Shown in pieces: positions 25,466 to 32,620 of a stretch of DNA of 38,265 bases (its first letter is position 1; every line of letters begins with the position of its first letter). This DNA comes from Candidatus Kuenenia stuttgartensis. GTDB taxonomy: Bacteria > Planctomycetota > Phycisphaerae > Sedimentisphaerales > CAMDDF01. The notes under the pieces were generated by a model, which was not told where the DNA came from, made no database searches, and saw nothing but the letters and a program-made list of their open reading frames with translations. Position numbers and translations under genes: made by a program. The stretch spans positions 1 through 38,265 of the forward strand of contig CAMDDF010000008.1 in the NCBI GenBank assembly GCA_945890885.1. Direction: 5' to 3'.

Positions 25466-25475
25466 GCGGTAATTT

Positions 25476-26576
25476 CTATGTTTTCATGGCATCGATTTCT
25501 ACCAGTGCGACGGGCAGAAAAATCAGCACGGGCAGCCAGGCCCATAGTTCGGGCCTAAATAGAATCGCTTCGCCTGCGGCCATTTTGCAGCCGAAGGTTA
25601 CAATGAAGCACGTCGTTGAAATAATAAAACTTATCATAATCGCAGACTTCATAGCCTTAGGTTCACGGCAGACGAGTATCGGAAGCGAAATCAGAAGCAT
25701 TATAATGTTCATTATCGGCGATGTGAAACGGTCGTGCTTTTGTGCATAAAGCTGGGCCAAATCCTTAATTTTAGCGCCCTGATCAATCAGTTCGGAAAGC
25801 TGATAGCTGCTGAGCAAATCCATAAAATTAGCTTTTCTGCGTATTGGTATATCCTTGGGGGCGATATCGCTCTGATAAAATTCAATCGGCATTTCGATGC
25901 TTTGCTCCTGTAGCATATCAGCGGGCTTTTGCATTATAATGCCGTTGATTAACTTCCATTTTCCATCTTCGCTATAGACGGCAGAGTCAGCACGTATCTG
26001 GGCGGTGCATTTATAATAAAATTCGTTGACAGGCTCACGAAGAAAAATAACAGGATTATGAAGTGTCTGGTTTTTAATGTCGTATTTTTGTGAGCATAGC
26101 AAAGAGCCATTGCCGTCGCTTAGAAACCATACATCAATATTACCCTGGCCTTGCAGAGTATCTTGTGACCTTACGAGTTTGTCGGCTAGCTTTGGCAAGA
26201 TAACTTCCTGATCAATGATATAGGCGAAATTCAGGATTACAGCAATGAAAACTATAGGGGCGATAACTCTTTTGAGGCTTATACCTGAGGCCATAACCGC
26301 TATCATTTCATTATTGCGAATTAATTTGCCGAGTGAAAAAGCAGCGGCGACAACGGTTATCATACCAGCGAAATCCCTGTAATATAAAAACAGCTGAGCG
26401 CCATAATATTCAAGAACATTTTTCAACGCGACCCACACACCCTGATCAACGCGTTCAGCGAATTCGTCGATGTTGATGAATAAATCGACAATAATCCTAA
26501 GGCCTATAAGCACAAAGAACGCTATCGCATAGCTTACTATAAAATTCAAGCCAATATATTTATCAAGTTTTTTCAT
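25476..26576 (-). CDS. lptG: LptG-type lipopolysaccharide export permease
   Basis: The 366-residue product has the YjgP/YjgQ fold: three N-terminal membrane helices ('LNFIVSYAIAFFVLIGLRIIVDLFI', 'FAGMITVVAAAFSLG', 'APIVFIAVILNFAYI'), a periplasmic domain, and three C-terminal helices. 'LGKLIRNNEMIAVMASGISLKRVIAP' is the conserved cytoplasmic coupling region that contacts LptB. Length is usual. With LptF and LptB (not in the window) it draws LPS-like lipid from the inner membrane. It starts one base after the lptF stop, so the pair is one operon. F/G assignment is by order and size and could be reversed. Confidence 0.85.
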   Translation of the reverse strand: MKKLDKYIGLNFIVSYAIAFFVLIGLRIIVDLFINIDEFAERVDQGVWVALKNVLEYYGAQLFLYYRDFAGMITVVAAAFSLGKLIRNNEMIAVMASGISLKRVIAPIVFIAVILNFAYIIDQEVILPKLADKLVRSQDTLQGQGNIDVWFLSDGNGSLLCSQKYDIKNQTLHNPVIFLREPVNEFYYKCTAQIRADSAVYSEDGKWKLINGIIMQKPADMLQEQSIEMPIEFYQSDIAPKDIPIRRKANFMDLLSSYQLSELIDQGAKIKDLAQLYAQKHDRFTSPIMNIIMLLISLPILVCREPKAMKSAIMISFIISTTCFIVTFGCKMAAGEAILFRPELWAWLPVLIFLPVALVEIDAMKT

Positions 26577-26577
26577 A

Positions 26578-28191
26578 TTACATTTTCAATAGTTTTTTGT
26601 AAATAAACACCACGACCACCAAAAGCACGATAAATCCTGCCCACATTATCGCAACACCTGCCTGCGAGCCGGCGGCAGTCATATTTTTTGTCATATTTTT
26701 GCCAGCCATCATGCAAACAAGCAGAAAAGCCGCAGGTATGACACTTATGCCGAAAGCAAAAAGCAAATGGCCTCCCTTGTAGATAATGCCAAGACCGATG
26801 CTTATTAATATCAAGGCGATGCAGCCGATACCGAAGACAAGCCGGGAATTTATCTCGGATTTTATACTGGCAAGAGTCTTGCGCATTTCTCTTTCAAGCC
26901 CGCTGGCAAGGCTGGTGAGCATCGGGGACGGCTTTTCAATCATCGTCTGGTCAGGCGATTCAACAAAGAGCTTTTTTATAGCAATGAGTTTATCAGCGGG
27001 CAGTTTGTCAGCGATTGAAATAGGCAGCTTTAATCCTCTGAAAAACGGCCTAAACCGCAACTGCACTTCACCTGTGTCCTGCTTTCTGGCGGCATCGTAA
27101 AGCGTCATAACAAAGCTTGAAGTATCGTTTTCGCGTTCCATCTGGATAACGGCACTGCTGCACTGCCATTGCGATATTGATTGATTATTCGACAGGTCGT
27201 ATTCTATCAGTGTAACCCCGGTGAGTTCTATCTTCGATTCTTTTTTCGAAACAACGCAATCCTGCGCAGTGAAAATAATGTGCTTGTCATCGCTTAGCAA
27301 ATTTCTGTAATATTTGCCCTGTAAAGTGCTGATAAAAGCGCCGTTGATTTCCTCTGCAAGCATTTCTGTAACCAGTCTGGCATAGGCATGGTCAACGAGT
27401 TTTTGAATCGGGTAGAACTCCTGTGGATTAGCCTGTATCTGTTTTATCTCGTTGAGTTTTTTGAAACGGATATTATCACCCAGGAGGCTGTCAAAACGAT
27501 AATTCAGCGGGAGTTTCTCGAAATAGACCTGTTCGCCTTCGGGGCTCGTGTCGTAAACATCAGTTGCCAGAATTTCGAGGTCATTATATTTTGTGTGCGG
27601 AGTTATCCGTATATTTGCGGTTTGAGCATCAATGGTTCGGCGGAATGTCTGGTCTTTGGTTTCCACTATTACAACGCCAAAAAGCTGATCGTTGGCAGTA
27701 TCAACGTAATCGGCTTGTATTTTGAATCTGCCGCCGGGAATTTCATAGAAGCCTTTTCGCTGAATATTGCGGAAACATATCTGTTTTGCGTCGGCTTTGA
27801 TGACTCGTTCAGCTTTTTGTATGAAGCTGGGCATAACGTGAAAACTTAATATAAGCGTAGTGATTGAAACGACAATGCCAAGGAAAAGTCCGGGATAAAT
27901 CAATGTCAGCAGGCTTACGCCGCTCGCCCGGCAGGCATCAAGTTCATTATCGCCAGCGAATCGGCCATAAATGAGTGCGGAAGAAAAAATAGCCGCGACA
28001 GGCAGAACGAAGGTCAGTATTACCGGCATAAAGCAGAAAAGGAGCGTTAGCACCTGCGAAGGGGCAACACCGAATTTTTGTATCGGCTCAAGCAGGCTGC
28101 CCAAGCTCATCATCAGCGAAAGAGCAAGCGCCGAGAGAATAAAAACCTTGAACAGTTCCCTGAAGATATATCTCTGTAATGTGTAAACCAT
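26578..28191 (-). CDS. lptF: LptF-type lipopolysaccharide export permease, enlarged
   Basis: The 537-residue product has the same family plan: 'YIFRELFKVFILSALALSLMMSLGSL', 'LLFCFMPVILTFVLPVAAIFSSALIYGRFAGDNELDACRASGVSLLTLIYPGLFLGIVV' including the conserved coupling helix, and three C-terminal helices ('FGIGCIALILISIGLGIIYKG'). Typical LptF is about 370 residues. The extra ~160 lie in the periplasmic part, giving an enlarged beta-domain. The lipid handled by a planctomycete outer membrane may differ from enterobacterial LPS. Divergent from the BRO-N cassette. Confidence 0.85.
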   Translation of the reverse strand: MVYTLQRYIFRELFKVFILSALALSLMMSLGSLLEPIQKFGVAPSQVLTLLFCFMPVILTFVLPVAAIFSSALIYGRFAGDNELDACRASGVSLLTLIYPGLFLGIVVSITTLILSFHVMPSFIQKAERVIKADAKQICFRNIQRKGFYEIPGGRFKIQADYVDTANDQLFGVVIVETKDQTFRRTIDAQTANIRITPHTKYNDLEILATDVYDTSPEGEQVYFEKLPLNYRFDSLLGDNIRFKKLNEIKQIQANPQEFYPIQKLVDHAYARLVTEMLAEEINGAFISTLQGKYYRNLLSDDKHIIFTAQDCVVSKKESKIELTGVTLIEYDLSNNQSISQWQCSSAVIQMERENDTSSFVMTLYDAARKQDTGEVQLRFRPFFRGLKLPISIADKLPADKLIAIKKLFVESPDQTMIEKPSPMLTSLASGLEREMRKTLASIKSEINSRLVFGIGCIALILISIGLGIIYKGGHLLFAFGISVIPAAFLLVCMMAGKNMTKNMTAAGSQAGVAIMWAGFIVLLVVVVFIYKKLLKM

Positions 28192-28296
28192 TTGTACATT
28201 TTCTACATATTCGCGTTTTTTTCAACTATAATTTGCCCCAAACATCCAATATTGGCCCAAAATTGTTTTTTTGCAGGCTTTTTGGCGGTAATCATT

Positions 28297-28370
28297 ATTC
28301 CCATTGAAGAAATTGCATTTTTTGTTATAATCCGGAGCATCTTATCGGTTTGTTTGTCCTTAAAATCCTG
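28297..28370 (+). repeat. Promoter-segment repeat, copy A
   Basis: About 74 bp are similar (roughly 80% by eye) to 30970-31042, starting ATTCCCATTGAA and ending in an exact 18-bp match TTTGTCCTTAAAATCCTG. It contains TTGAAG-N16-TATAAT (28304-28309, 28326-28331) and would drive the BRO-N cassette. Confidence 0.8.
28304..28331 (+). promoter_or_regulatory. Sigma-70-type promoter for the BRO-N/SIR2 cassette
   Basis: TTGAAG, 16 nt, TATAAT. The cassette's first ATG is about 60 nt downstream. Confidence 0.65.
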
Positions 28371-28390
28371 AATGCTACCAGGGAGTTATT

Positions 28391-29230
28391 ATGAAAAGCG
28401 ATTTGGCCATTTTTGAAGATTACAAAATCCGTCGTCTGTACGATGAAAAAAGCGAAACATGGTTTTTTTCGGTGGTGGATATTATACAGGTTCTAATCCA
28501 GCAGCCCGATTTTCAAGCCGCCAGAAAGTATTGGAATAAGTTGAAAGAACGACTGAAAAATGAGGGTAATGAAACGGTGACAAATTGTCACCAGTTGAAA
28601 ATGGTTGCTGAGGACGGGAAAATGCGACTTACCGATGTTGCCAATGTCGAAACACTGTTGCGGTTAATCCAGTCCGTCCCAAGCCCTAAGGCTGAACCGA
28701 TAAAACTATGGCTTGCTAAAGTCGGTTACGAGAGAATGCAGGAAATGGCCGACCCTGAAAGATCGCTCGATAGAGCACGGGAAAACTGGCAAAAGCACGG
28801 GAGAAGCCAAAAATGGATACAGCAGAGGATGATGGGACAGGAAACCCGCAATAAGCTTACCGACTATTGGAAAGACCACGACATTACGAAAGACGAAGAA
28901 TTTGCCATTCTCACAAATATCATTCATCAGGAGTGGGCGGATGTTTCCGTAAAAGAACATAAACATATCAAGGGCTTAAAAACGCAGAATTTGCGCGACC
29001 ATATGAGCGAAGCGGAGCTAATTTTTACTGCTCTTGCGGAACTTTCAACCCGCCAAATTGCCGAAAGCACCGAAGCCAGAGGATTGCCTGAAAATGAAAT
29101 AGCCGGCAAAAAAGGCGGAAGTATTGCCAAAAAAGCCCGGCTGGAACTGGAAGAGAAAACGGGAAAGCCAGTTATTTCCGGAGAAAATTATTTACCCCCG
29201 AAAACCAATAAGAAATTAGGTGGGAAATAA
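28391..29230 (+). CDS. BRO-N domain protein
   Basis: The 279-residue product starts with a BRO-N domain of about 110 residues: 'IRRLYDEKSETWFFSVVDIIQVLIQQPDFQAARKYWNKLKERL', then 'LKMVAEDGKMRLTDVANVETLLRLIQSVPSPKAEPIKLWLAKVG'. BRO-N occurs in viral and phage antirepressors and is usually DNA-binding. The C-terminal half ('ITKDEEFAILTNIIHQEWADVSVKEHKHIKGLKTQNLRDHMSEAELIFTALAELSTRQIAE') matches the DinD-like tail common in bacterial members. GGGAG lies 5 nt before the ATG. It overlaps or abuts the SIR2-like gene, so the two are co-translated. It may sense or regulate for the downstream genes; that is inference. Confidence 0.82.
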   Translation: MKSDLAIFEDYKIRRLYDEKSETWFFSVVDIIQVLIQQPDFQAARKYWNKLKERLKNEGNETVTNCHQLKMVAEDGKMRLTDVANVETLLRLIQSVPSPKAEPIKLWLAKVGYERMQEMADPERSLDRARENWQKHGRSQKWIQQRMMGQETRNKLTDYWKDHDITKDEEFAILTNIIHQEWADVSVKEHKHIKGLKTQNLRDHMSEAELIFTALAELSTRQIAESTEARGLPENEIAGKKGGSIAKKARLELEEKTGKPVISGENYLPPKTNKKLGGK

Positions 29231-29231
29231 A

Positions 29232-30329
29232 ATGGCAGATAAACGGGTGTTTATTCTTGGTGCTGGTTTTTCAAAGATGGCAGGGATGCCTCTGGCCACG
29301 GATTTAATGAGCCACTTTAACATCAAGTTTAAAGAGAATGATTTGAAGGATGCTATAGAATGGCTTGGCTCTTTACAACAACGCATTGAATGGCTGGGGA
29401 ATGGTAAATCAGGGAATATAAACATCGAAGAAGTATTCGACCTTGCGCAGTTCGATATTGAATTATGGAAAATGAGACAACAATTGTTCCAACTTGGTCG
29501 TAACTATGGTGATACGCATTGGCAAAAGGCAGAGAGCATTGGGGCGTGGTTAAGCTATATGGAGGACAATCTTCTGGATGTTATCTGGGAAGAACAGAAA
29601 AAGGCAAAACTTGACCAAATCGAGAAATTCTCGACTCGTCTGTGCCCTGATGATGTTGTGTTGACATTTAACTATGACACTCTTCTGGAAAACTCCCTAG
29701 AGCAGCAGAAGAAGAAATGGTATTATGGTTTCAAGCAAGAGAAGGACTCTGGCATAAAAATTCTGAAGATGCACGGTTCAATAAATTGGGTAATGGTTCC
29801 TCGTAACCAAAAAAATAATTTTGGCTATCCCCTGCTTTTTGAAAAAATTGACCTTAATGCTGATGACCATGGCATAAACGTATCAAATGAAACTGAATAC
29901 AATTCTGTTCTGCTCCGAGTACCAGATGACAAACTTTCTGATCAGATTGAAGATAGAGATTTACAAATGCCTGGGAAGAAATATGAGATTGCAATTGCTG
30001 GTTTAGGGAGATACAAACCGCTCAGCGAACTGGTAGGATGTGGCGAGATTTGGAATAATGCGTTTACTGCGATGCGTAATTGTGAGCGGATATATATTAT
30101 TGGTTTTTCGCTCTCGCCATTTGATACAATGGCTCGTTTACATTTCGGCGGGGTTATGATGGAACGTTCTAAGGAAGAAAAAAATAAAGAGCTACGGATA
30201 ATGTTAATTGACCCCTCCGCACAGGATTTAAAGCCTAACTTTGAAAAAGTTTTTGGCTTTAATTCCAACATAAACGTAATAGAAGATAAAGGTGAAAAAG
30301 TCAATTGGTCAATTCTGAAGGTAACATAA
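29232..30329 (+). CDS. SIR2-like domain protein (putative NADase)
   Basis: The 365-residue product has a SIR2-like Rossmann fold: 'RVFILGAGFSKMAGMPLATDLM' at the start (GAGFS, residues 10-14), 'VVLTFNYDTLLE' with the conserved Asn (about 147), and 'ILKMHGSINWV' with His 181 as catalytic base candidate. 'RIYIIGFSLSPFDTMARLHFG' closes the fold. Bacterial proteins of this type often act as NAD-depleting effectors in anti-phage systems (for example ThsA in Thoeris, DSR2), so the key residues suggest an active enzyme. The track's GTG at 29220 is possible, but AGGTGGG is well placed before ATG 29232. It is followed one base later by a two-helix membrane protein. Confidence 0.8.
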   Translation: MADKRVFILGAGFSKMAGMPLATDLMSHFNIKFKENDLKDAIEWLGSLQQRIEWLGNGKSGNINIEEVFDLAQFDIELWKMRQQLFQLGRNYGDTHWQKAESIGAWLSYMEDNLLDVIWEEQKKAKLDQIEKFSTRLCPDDVVLTFNYDTLLENSLEQQKKKWYYGFKQEKDSGIKILKMHGSINWVMVPRNQKNNFGYPLLFEKIDLNADDHGINVSNETEYNSVLLRVPDDKLSDQIEDRDLQMPGKKYEIAIAGLGRYKPLSELVGCGEIWNNAFTAMRNCERIYIIGFSLSPFDTMARLHFGGVMMERSKEEKNKELRIMLIDPSAQDLKPNFEKVFGFNSNINVIEDKGEKVNWSILKVT

Positions 30330-30330
30330 A

Positions 30331-30813
30331 ATGAAAAATTTGGAAGATTGGTTCTTGGATAGATTTATGCCTTGGTTCATGAATATTAGCCAAGGTGTGG
30401 GTGCGTTAACAATACTTTTTGGATTATCTTATTGCATTATAACACCCTTAGGCTGGGAATTATCCCATGTATTTATAGCAACATTAATAATTGGCTTCTT
30501 TTTATTTGGCGCTAATAGTTCAGCTAAAGATAGACGCCTTATGAAACAAATAAATGATCTCTTAGATAAAGAAAATGACAATCTGCTAAAGATTGTTAAT
30601 AAAAAAAAATTGATAGATTACCCATCACTTGACAGCATAACTTTAAATGTATACAGAAGACTGGACACTGAAACACTCGCGTCCTACTCTGACACAAGGG
30701 AGGCGGATGGCAGCGATAAAGTCTATAAAAAAATAAAAGAAGCTGTGCGGGGTAGATATCTTGGTATTTCTAACGAAAATACGGAGATAGAAGAAGCTAA
30801 TACACAAAGTTAA
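30331..30813 (+). CDS. Two-helix membrane protein, third cassette gene
   Basis: The 160-residue product has two hydrophobic segments ('ISQGVGALTILFGLSYCIITPLGW' and 'HVFIATLIIGFFLFGA'), then a helical, charged cytoplasmic tail ('DRRLMKQINDLLDKENDNLLKIVNKKK') and a polar C-terminus. The layout recalls the two-helix-plus-tail form of SLATT-type proteins that pair with defence enzymes, but I see no family signature and this is a resemblance only. It starts one base after the SIR2-like stop and is AT-rich. No other membrane partner is present. It could be an anchor, a pore or an immunity protein. Confidence 0.7.
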   Translation: MKNLEDWFLDRFMPWFMNISQGVGALTILFGLSYCIITPLGWELSHVFIATLIIGFFLFGANSSAKDRRLMKQINDLLDKENDNLLKIVNKKKLIDYPSLDSITLNVYRRLDTETLASYSDTREADGSDKVYKKIKEAVRGRYLGISNENTEIEEANTQS

Positions 30814-30866
30814 AAAATGGTTGTAACCGTAGGTGGCCTCTTTATGAAGCGTAAGACTGGGTGACA

Positions 30867-30890
30867 CCTTTTTGCGTTTTTTGCAAAAGG
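30867..30890. terminator. Weak hairpin after the cassette
   Basis: CCTTTTTGC-gtttttt-GCAAAAGG gives an 8-bp stem with one bulged T about 54 bp after the third gene. There is no U-tract downstream, so termination is only a possibility. Confidence 0.3.
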
Positions 30891-30969
30891 ATAGATTGGC
30901 TATTCTTAATTCGAAATTCGGGCTTGATTCAGCAGTAGGGTTTAGTGATTGGGAATTTCAATTCGAGAG

Positions 30970-31042
30970 ATTCCCATTGAACAAATTGTTTTTTTTGCTA
31001 TATTAGGCCGGAATAACGTATCGTTTTGTCCTTAAAATCCTG
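30970..31042 (+). repeat. Promoter-segment repeat, copy B
   Basis: The second copy of the segment at 28297-28370, with TTGAAC-N16-TATATT and the same exact TTTGTCCTTAAAATCCTG end. It sits directly before the parvulin lipoprotein gene. The cassette 28371-30969 lies between the two copies. Confidence 0.8.
30977..31004 (+). promoter_or_regulatory. Sigma-70-type promoter for the parvulin lipoprotein gene
   Basis: TTGAAC, 16 nt, TATATT, about 54 nt before the ATG at 31058. It mirrors the promoter at 28304-28331. Confidence 0.6.
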
Positions 31043-31057
31043 TTTTTGGAGATAATT

Positions 31058-32218
31058 ATGTTCAATAGTAAGTATTTGCTGGTTCTGGTGCTTTCAGGGC
31101 TGTTTTTTGTTCTCGGCTGTGATACTCTGCGAAAAGGAAAGTTCACAGATGAAGAGATGGAAAAAATCAAGAGTCCCGTTACTTCAGAGCTGCCCAAGCC
31201 GACCGGCGGGTTTACTCTGGCGGTTGGAGATCAGAAACTGACCGTCGAAAATGTTCTGGCTCCAAGGAAAGATCAAGTCGCAAAAGTAGTACAGGACGCT
31301 GACAGCTATGAAGAGTTCATGGTTAATGTTAAGCCTGCGATGAAGACAATTGTGTCAAATAATATCGCTGACCTGCTGCTTTACCAGAAGGCTCAAAAAA
31401 CGCTGCCCGAACAGGCTGATGAAGAATTTTTCAAAAAGACAATCGATGGCGAGGTGCAGAAGTTTATCGCGGCACACAACGGCAATTATGCCGATGCACA
31501 GAAAACCGTCGAGGCAATGGGGCTTGACTGGCAGGGTTTCAGAGATTATCAGAAACGGCTCATTATCGTACAGTCTTTTATAGCTACGCAGACCGATGAT
31601 GAAGACCCTTTAAGCTACGATGAAATAGTCGCATACTATGACTCGGTAAAGGACAGCAGATTTACGACGAAAGCTTCACTTGAGTTTCGCTTGATAGATA
31701 TTGTTCCATCGCAAATTATAGTACCTGACGTTAATGATGTTAATGACCCAAATGCACCAAAGCCTGACCTCGAACAAATGGCACTTGAGACCGCACAGCA
31801 GATAATGGATAAAATAAAGGCGGGTGAAGATTTCGCGGAGCTTGCTAAAAAATATTCAAATGATTATGCCGCTACCGACGGCGGATTATGGAAGCCTATA
31901 ACGCCGGGATCCCTGGCAGAACCTTATAATATGATCGAAGATCAGATCAGGACGATGAAGCCTGGTGATGTTGCGGGGCCCGTAAAGGCTGGCGACCACG
32001 TATTCATTATCAAGCTTGTACAGAAAATCGAAGCGGGCACGGAGCCTTTCGAGAAGGTTCACGCCAAACTGGAAAAGGAAATGAAATTCCAGAAAAAGCG
32101 GCAGGCTATCGATAAAATGCTCACAGGCCTTGTTGACCAGGTCAATTCAAATGAAATAGACCTGTTTGTAGATTTCTGCATCAAGGAAGCTTATCAGAGA
32201 TATAAAGTTGTTTCGTAA
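31058..32218 (+). CDS. Parvulin-type peptidyl-prolyl isomerase lipoprotein
   Basis: The product (386 residues from ATG 31058) has a lipoprotein signal 'YLLVLVLSGLFFVLGC', cleaved before Cys. A SurA/PrsA-like N-terminal helical region follows, then a parvulin domain at about 210-330: 'QIMDKIKAGEDFAELAKKYSNDYAATDGGLWKPITPG' and 'MIEDQIRTMKPGDVAGPVKAGDHVFIIKLVQK'. It is a periplasmic folding factor for outer membrane or exported proteins. The track's TTG start at 31046 is replaced because GGAG is spaced properly for ATG 31058. It begins a run of chromosomal genes with acpS and mnmG. Confidence 0.88.
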   Translation: MFNSKYLLVLVLSGLFFVLGCDTLRKGKFTDEEMEKIKSPVTSELPKPTGGFTLAVGDQKLTVENVLAPRKDQVAKVVQDADSYEEFMVNVKPAMKTIVSNNIADLLLYQKAQKTLPEQADEEFFKKTIDGEVQKFIAAHNGNYADAQKTVEAMGLDWQGFRDYQKRLIIVQSFIATQTDDEDPLSYDEIVAYYDSVKDSRFTTKASLEFRLIDIVPSQIIVPDVNDVNDPNAPKPDLEQMALETAQQIMDKIKAGEDFAELAKKYSNDYAATDGGLWKPITPGSLAEPYNMIEDQIRTMKPGDVAGPVKAGDHVFIIKLVQKIEAGTEPFEKVHAKLEKEMKFQKKRQAIDKMLTGLVDQVNSNEIDLFVDFCIKEAYQRYKVVS

Positions 32219-32227
32219 GGGAATCAA

Positions 32228-32620
32228 TTGCAACAGATAATATTAAATGGTATTGACCTTGTTGACTGCCCGCGAATAGAGGAAATGATTCAACGGCATG
32301 GCGAGAAATTTCTCGACCGGGTTTTTACGCCTGCCGAACAAGCTTATGCGGGCAACGGCAAAGGCAGAACCGAAAAACTTGCGGGCAGATTCGCGTGCAA
32401 AGAGGCGGTGCTAAAACTTATCGGCACAGGCTGGCGAGGCAAAATAGCATGGACGGATATTGAAGTCGTCAACGACCCGCTCGGAAAGCCTGTTGTAAAT
32501 CTTAGCGGCGAAGTTGAAAAAATCGCTAACGAAAAAAAAATCGGACAGATAAGCATAAGCATATCGCATACAGCAAATTTTGTAATGGCATCGGCAGTGG
32601 CATTAGCGGGGACAGAATGA
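32228..32620 (+). CDS. acpS: Holo-[acyl-carrier-protein] synthase
   Basis: The 130-residue product has the AcpS motifs: 'NGIDLVDCPRIEEM' (Mg-binding Asp 10) and 'LAGRFACKEAVLKLIGTG' (Glu of the F-A-x-KEA motif), plus 'ISISHTANFVMASAVA'. It attaches phosphopantetheine from CoA to acyl carrier protein for fatty acid synthesis. Length is normal. A TTG start is used, with AAGGGA about 6 nt upstream. It overlaps mnmG by four bases (ATGA), and lies 9 bp after the parvulin gene, so all three are probably one operon. Confidence 0.92.
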   Translation: MQQIILNGIDLVDCPRIEEMIQRHGEKFLDRVFTPAEQAYAGNGKGRTEKLAGRFACKEAVLKLIGTGWRGKIAWTDIEVVNDPLGKPVVNLSGEVEKIANEKKIGQISISISHTANFVMASAVALAGTE

